Positions 59,785-64,000 of a DNA stretch of 64,000 bases are shown here, piece after piece (positions within the stretch are counted from its first letter, which is position 1; each line of letters begins with the position of its first letter). The notes beneath the pieces are model-generated. The model worked only from the letters and a program-made list of their open reading frames with translations. It was not told the DNA's origin and ran no database searches. The translations under genes were made by a program, and so were the position numbers. This DNA comes from CBDBON01 sp965208395 (lineage in GTDB: Bacteria > Chloroflexota > Dehalococcoidia > Lucifugimonadales > CBDBON01): NCBI GenBank assembly GCA_965208395.1, contig CBDBON010000003.1, positions 1,488,001-1,552,000 on the forward strand, given 5' to 3'.

Positions 59785-61260
59785 CTACTCCCAGAAGTCG
59801 TAGAGGGAGTCGCTGCGACCGGGAGAGCGGAGCTTCCTAAGCGCCTTGGCTTCGATCTGACGGATCCGCTCTCTGGTCACCCCGAAGTCCAGGCCCACCT
59901 CTTCGAGCGTGCGGCTCCGGCCGTCACCCAGTCCGAAGCGCAGGCGAAGCACCTGGGCCTCACGCTGGTCGAGCGTGCTCAGGACGGTCTCGATCTCGTC
60001 CTTCAGCAGCCCTCCGGACGCGGCCTCGATAGGAGCCGGGTTGCTCATGTCCTCGATGAAGTCGCCGACCGTGCCGCCCTCTTCGCCGACGGGAGCCTCG
60101 AGCGAGATAGGCGTTTGGGCGGCCTGATAGGCCTCCTGTACCTGCACCGGACTGATCTCAACCCGGGTGCCCATCTCTTCGCCGGTAGGGTTACGGCCCT
60201 TCTCCTGCACGAACTGCCGGCTGGCGCGCCTGAGCTTGCCGATACGCTCAACCATGTGGACGGGAATACGGATCGTGCGGCTCTTGTCCGCGATTCCTCT
60301 GGTGATCCCCTGCCTGATCCACCATGTAGCGTAGGTGCTGAACTTGTAGCCCTTGCGGTAGTCGAACTTCTCGACCGCCCTGAGGAGTCCCAGATTGCCC
60401 TCCTGGATAAGGTCGAGCATCGGCAGCCCGTGATTCAGGTACCGCTTCGCTATGCTGACAACCAGACGCAGGTTGGCGGTGGTCAGATGTTCGTGCGCCG
60501 TCTCGCTCTCCATCCGGATCCGCCGGACGTGACCGGCGTACATGGACGCCTCGTCCGCCATCAGGCGAGAAAATGCCTCGTCCTCGACCAGCTCCGAAAT
60601 CTCCTGCAGGGTAGTGTCGCCCGGCAACAGATCCGCAAGTTCAGTCGGCAGCATCCTGCTGTTCAGGGATATGGCGACGATCCGGTCCTTGATGCTCTCC
60701 GGCTCTGTGTCCAGCGCCTCGGAGAGGAAGTTGATGAGCTCCTCCGAGTCGTCCTTGTCCACGGCTTCCCTGAACGAGGGATCGAGCATGACGCTGTGCA
60801 GCGTCGCCTCAGTCTGAGACCCGGTGTACCTGCCGATCGCATCGGCCAGGGGCCGCGCGTCGCACACGAGGGTGAGCAGCCTGTGGACCACCTGCCAGGC
60901 CATCGGAGGGATGCCACGGCTAGTCTCCAGCTCCTCCTCGATCCTGTCCAGATGCGCGCCCGCCTCCAAGCGGCGCGCCAGAGTCCACTCCTGCTCCCTG
61001 GTCAACAGATCGACCGCGCCGATCTCGCCGAGGTAGATCTTGACCGAGTCGTCGATAGTCTCGTCCCTGTCCGGCTGTCGCCGCGGGATCCTGTCGGACG
61101 CCTGCGGCCCATCCACGCCTGCCCAGTTCGATCCCAGAGAGCCGACGGCGTCCAAGGTCTCATCGGCGAAGTTCAGCACCTGACCGCCAAACGCGGTCGG
61201 CACCGGAACCAGGGGCCTGTCCAGAGCCTCTTCGGCCGGCTCCTGTATCGCAACACCCAT
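59785..61260 (-). CDS. sigA: RNA polymerase sigma factor, RpoD/SigA type
   Basis: 491 residues. Region 1.2 (DDSVKIYLGEIGAVDLLTRE), a non-conserved stretch of about 130 residues, region 2 (LRLVVSIAKRYLNHGLPMLD, FDYRKGYKFSTYATWWIRQG), region 3 and region 4.2 (TLEEVGLDFGVTRERIRQIE). The -10 recognition helix has the usual primary-sigma residues, consistent with the TATAAT promoters in this window. It directs housekeeping transcription; a paralogous primary-like sigma elsewhere is possible. Confidence 0.93.
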   Translation of the reverse strand: MGVAIQEPAEEALDRPLVPVPTAFGGQVLNFADETLDAVGSLGSNWAGVDGPQASDRIPRRQPDRDETIDDSVKIYLGEIGAVDLLTREQEWTLARRLEAGAHLDRIEEELETSRGIPPMAWQVVHRLLTLVCDARPLADAIGRYTGSQTEATLHSVMLDPSFREAVDKDDSEELINFLSEALDTEPESIKDRIVAISLNSRMLPTELADLLPGDTTLQEISELVEDEAFSRLMADEASMYAGHVRRIRMESETAHEHLTTANLRLVVSIAKRYLNHGLPMLDLIQEGNLGLLRAVEKFDYRKGYKFSTYATWWIRQGITRGIADKSRTIRIPVHMVERIGKLRRASRQFVQEKGRNPTGEEMGTRVEISPVQVQEAYQAAQTPISLEAPVGEEGGTVGDFIEDMSNPAPIEAASGGLLKDEIETVLSTLDQREAQVLRLRFGLGDGRSRTLEEVGLDFGVTRERIRQIEAKALRKLRSPGRSDSLYDFWE

Positions 61261-61443
61261 CTCTCATACACCCCCGTAGCTGGCGCGCCGGGCTGCGCCG
61301 ACACATCGGCACCGTAGCGCAAATCCTGTTTCTTGCATGCTTTATATGAACTATTTTGCATGTTTTCCAGATTTTGTAAAGGCATATTGTATGATAATAT
61401 GTATCCGTTTTATCGATACTACCAGATAGGAGGCCGTATTCGG

Positions 61444-62346
61444 GTGGAGCTGCGCCAGCTACGGAGCTTCTGCGTCGCCGCCCGGCTCCGCAGCATTTCC
61501 AAGGCCGCGGTCGAGCTGGAGCTAGGGCAGCCGACGGTGACGAGCCACATCAAGAAGCTGGAAGAGGAGATGGGGCTTCAGCTCTTCGACCGGGTCCGCC
61601 GGCCTATCCAGCTCACGCCGAGCGGGTTCGCCCTGGCGGAGATGGCGACGCCTCTGGTCGACGGCATCGATCGCCTGGGGGAGAGCACGTCGGCTGCCGA
61701 GGGCCTCAATCCGGTCGCGGTGGCCTCGACACACGACATCATCTCACACGCTCTGCTGGGCGCGGTCCGCTCCTTCCTGCGGAGCTACCCGCACACGCGC
61801 CTGAGCATCCGGTCAGGACTCATCCACGAGGTGCTCCAGATGGTCGAGCAGGGGGAGGTCGACCTCGCCCTAGTCCCGACCCCGGAGCGGTCGGAGCAGT
61901 TCGACTTCGTGGGCATATTCGCAGACGAGAGGGTGCTCATCACCCCACGGGGACATCCGCTGCTGGACAGGCCTCTCACCTCTCTCGACGAGATAGCAAA
62001 GTGGCCCCTCATACTAAGGCGGCGAGAGTCTCACACGAGCAGAATGCTTGAAGAGGAGTTCCAGCGAAAGGGCCTGAGGTACGAGGTGGTCGTCGAGCTG
62101 GACAGCATGGACATGGTGAAGCGGTACGTAGCGCTCGGCATGGGGGTCTCGGTCGGGCCTCGGCTGGCCATCGAGCCGGAGGACCAGGACGAGTTGGGCA
62201 TCGTCAGCCTGACGGGCCTTCTGCCCATGGAGCAGTCGGGAGTGGTCACGCTGAGAGGCAGGACGCTCTCCACCCCCGCGCGTAACTTCATCTCCGTCGT
62301 CAGAGACACCTTCTCCAGCGTCGCGTCCAGCTCAGTGTCACAGTAA
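61444..62346 (+). CDS. LysR family transcriptional regulator
   Basis: 300 residues from GTG 61,444, the standard family length; AGGAGG is 10-15 bp upstream, and an earlier ATG would add 37 atypical residues. HTH SISKAAVELELGQPTVTSHI, and a periplasmic-binding-protein-like effector domain. Divergent from sigA across an AT-rich 180-bp gap that contains a TGCAT repeat (TTGCATG at about 61,334 and 61,358), plausible regulator sites. The inducer is unknown. Confidence 0.9.
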   Translation: MELRQLRSFCVAARLRSISKAAVELELGQPTVTSHIKKLEEEMGLQLFDRVRRPIQLTPSGFALAEMATPLVDGIDRLGESTSAAEGLNPVAVASTHDIISHALLGAVRSFLRSYPHTRLSIRSGLIHEVLQMVEQGEVDLALVPTPERSEQFDFVGIFADERVLITPRGHPLLDRPLTSLDEIAKWPLILRRRESHTSRMLEEEFQRKGLRYEVVVELDSMDMVKRYVALGMGVSVGPRLAIEPEDQDELGIVSLTGLLPMEQSGVVTLRGRTLSTPARNFISVVRDTFSSVASSSVSQ

Positions 62347-62412
62347 CGGCTGCAACTGCATGGTGCGCTCGCCTGCACTATTGCATGGACGCGCCGGCAG
62401 GACGGTCGACGG

Positions 62413-63405
62413 CTATTCGTACCAGCCCGACGCGAAGATCAGCCCGTCGTGGCGCACGGCCCAGGTGTGCTTCTGCCGGTCGTCGCCCGTTTCGGGATTC
62501 AGCAGCACGTAGTCGACCCAGCGCCCCGACTCGGTGGCGCCCAGCAGGTCGTCGCCGTAGAAGTACCCGGCCGCGTCGACGCGCAGGGCGGGGTCGCGCC
62601 CCCTGAACATCTCGTTATGGTGCGATATGGTGTAGCCATCCTCGTCGATGATGAAGATGTACCACTGGCCGTCCACGCTCTCCTTAGTGTTGTAGTAGGC
62701 AACGGTGGCATCACGGCCGATGGCATTGTACAGGGCGATGGCCTGCCCTACGAAAGCCCTAGTATAAGCCGGCGCGTAGGCCTTGCTGGGACCCCGCTCA
62801 TACCAGCCCGAGCCAAAGGTCAGGCCGTCATGTTCCACCATCCAGGAGTGCTTGGCTTCGACCGTACCCGAGGCCGGGTTCGTGTAGGTGTAGCTGAACC
62901 AGGCGCCATCCTCGTCGGCAACCGCGACCACTGCCTCTCCGGCAGGAAAGTCATTGGGGCCGACGGCATAAGAGGCGGGCCGGCCAACCAGGTCGAGATT
63001 GGCCGCGTGGGCCAGCATCATGTCGTCCTGGTCGAAGATGAACACGTACCACTGTCCATCGACGCTCTGCCTGGTGTTGTAGTAGGCAACTGTCGCATCC
63101 AGACCTTCGGACTCATACTTGTTAATGGCCTGTTTGACGAAGTATTGGGTGTACTCATCCGGCTCCCACTTGGGGGGAGCGGGCGCAGTAGCGGCCAGAT
63201 CGGCGCCCGACATCTCCTGAATCTGCCCGATGAAGGCGGCGACGGCGGCCTGGTCAAGGGAGGAGATGTCCCCAGGGGGCCCGGGAGGCCCCACCGGGCC
63301 GGGAGGCCCCTGTTCTCCGGCAGGCCCCGCATCTCCCTGGCAGGCAACAACCGCCAGGACGAGAGTGATGGCCGAGATTGACGTTATCAGCGCGCGCATT
63401 TTCAT
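62413..63405 (-). CDS. Collagen-like lipoprotein with two Cache-type domains
   Basis: 330 residues from ATG 63,405. Signal peptide with a lipobox-like VVAC (Cys22), then a collagen-like stretch (GPAGEQGPPGPVGPPGPPGD), then two homologous domains each with DATVAYYNT(R/K)(Q/E)SVDGQWY(V/I)FI and ending HDGLxFxSGWYE, the pattern of single Cache (sCache_2-like) sensor domains. No transmembrane signalling domain follows, so it is a free surface sensor or binding protein. The next gene upstream carries the same domain. Confidence 0.82.
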   Translation of the reverse strand: MKMRALITSISAITLVLAVVACQGDAGPAGEQGPPGPVGPPGPPGDISSLDQAAVAAFIGQIQEMSGADLAATAPAPPKWEPDEYTQYFVKQAINKYESEGLDATVAYYNTRQSVDGQWYVFIFDQDDMMLAHAANLDLVGRPASYAVGPNDFPAGEAVVAVADEDGAWFSYTYTNPASGTVEAKHSWMVEHDGLTFGSGWYERGPSKAYAPAYTRAFVGQAIALYNAIGRDATVAYYNTKESVDGQWYIFIIDEDGYTISHHNEMFRGRDPALRVDAAGYFYGDDLLGATESGRWVDYVLLNPETGDDRQKHTWAVRHDGLIFASGWYE

Positions 63406-63500
63406 GCCTTTCGTTTGCGCCGTCGTCGGCACAGACACAGCGGCTCAGTGCGACGGCGTATCTGTATTCGCTCGCGGAACGGATTCCCCGGTCCACGCCC

Positions 63501-64000
63501 CTACGGCGTATCCGGGACGTCCGGCCGGTCGTCGTAGTATCGCGACGTGAAGAGCAGCCCATCGTGGCGGATGGCCCACGTATGAGCGTACAAGGTCTCC
63601 GAAGACCTGGTGTTGGGGAAGACGAAGTTGACCCAGATGCCCTGCTCCGTGGCCGCCGCCATCTCTTCCCCAATATTCCGGATGCGGCCCGCGCCGACAT
63701 CCTTCAAGTCGGTGCCAACGAGATGTGGAGCGAGGACGGCGACGCGCACGAGGTCGTTCTCATCCGCCATGGTCAGGCTCCACTGGCCATCAACGCTCTC
63801 CTGGCTGTTGTAATGTGCGATGGTGGCGTCCAAACCGTTAGCCTCGTAGTACTCGATGGCCTTCTGCACATAGGACTTGGTATACGCCGCCGGGTCTTCA
63901 ACCTGTGGGTAGTAGCCGGAAGCGAAGAGCATTCCGTTGTGGCGCACCGCGTACCCAACCTTCGGAACTTCCTTCAGCGTCACCGGATGAGGCCACAGGT
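63501..64000 (-). CDS. Cache-domain protein, partial
   Basis: The frame is open to the window edge, so the N-terminus is missing. Reads LWPHPVTLKEVPKVGYAVRH, FASGYYPQVEDP, then DATIAHYNSQESVDGQWSL and HDGLLFTSRYYDDRPD, the same repeat as the neighbour. A GTG at 63,983 is an internal candidate, but the residues before it continue the domain. Likely arose by tandem duplication with the downstream gene. Confidence 0.78.
   Translation of the reverse strand, partial: LWPHPVTLKEVPKVGYAVRHNGMLFASGYYPQVEDPAAYTKSYVQKAIEYYEANGLDATIAHYNSQESVDGQWSLTMADENDLVRVAVLAPHLVGTDLKDVGAGRIRNIGEEMAAATEQGIWVNFVFPNTRSSETLYAHTWAIRHDGLLFTSRYYDDRPDVPDTP

Overview
The window is high-GC bacterial DNA. Gene content (ribonuclease Y, HrcA, PlsY, split transketolase, many amidohydrolases and peptidases, secreted proteins with Thr-Pro linkers) suggests a Chloroflexota lineage, perhaps Dehalococcoidia/SAR202-like. 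That placement is inference from gene content; there is no rRNA in the window, and I found no tRNA.

Host left arm (1-23,966). On the minus strand: the end of a 2-oxoacid dehydrogenase operon (E1 alpha, E1 beta, partial E2), aspS, an Lrp/AsnC regulator, then a run of a small membrane protein, plsY, a PHP phosphoesterase and rny. On the plus strand: a lipoprotein metallopeptidase and an hrcA-ffh pair. Then come a two-subunit transketolase, a CrtI-like FAD oxidoreductase, an N-acyl-D-amino-acid deacylase and a phosphotriesterase-family hydrolase (all minus), a small phage-like HTH cassette with a perfect consensus promoter, a Lin0512-family protein, an HpcH/HpaI aldolase and an M24 peptidase.

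Integrated element (about 23,962-47,903). A 23.9-kb element splits an MFS transporter gene. Its 5' part ends at 23,966 and its 3' part resumes in frame at 47,902, with GGGGGAA at both junctions. Next to the left junction is a P4-type tyrosine recombinase preceded by 20-bp direct repeats. At the right end is an HUH replication-initiator domain fused to N-terminal membrane helices. In between are zinc-ribbon proteins, two paralogous surface metalloproteases (one on a 23-heptad LxxTxxx coiled coil, one a Thr-Pro lipoprotein), small lipoproteins, a membrane protein, an orphan PrkA-type AAA+ kinase, a minus-strand DUF4326 operon with a strong terminator, two IS21-family elements, and two hairpin-dense non-coding tracts that may be structured RNA or origin DNA. 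I see no capsid, terminase large subunit, portal or conjugation genes.

Host right arm (47,902-64,000). The 3' part of the broken MFS gene overlaps a second MFS gene. It is followed by an M20 peptidase, an amidase-signature enzyme, a class A beta-lactamase-like serine hydrolase, a YbaK-type deacylase, a PEP-mutase/isocitrate-lyase-family enzyme and a 2-hydroxyacid dehydrogenase. A second, apparently identical IS21 copy sits just upstream of the dehydrogenase start. After it lie a decayed copy of the HTH-cassette leader, a primary-type sigma factor, a LysR regulator and two tandem Cache-domain proteins, one a collagen-like lipoprotein and one running off the window.
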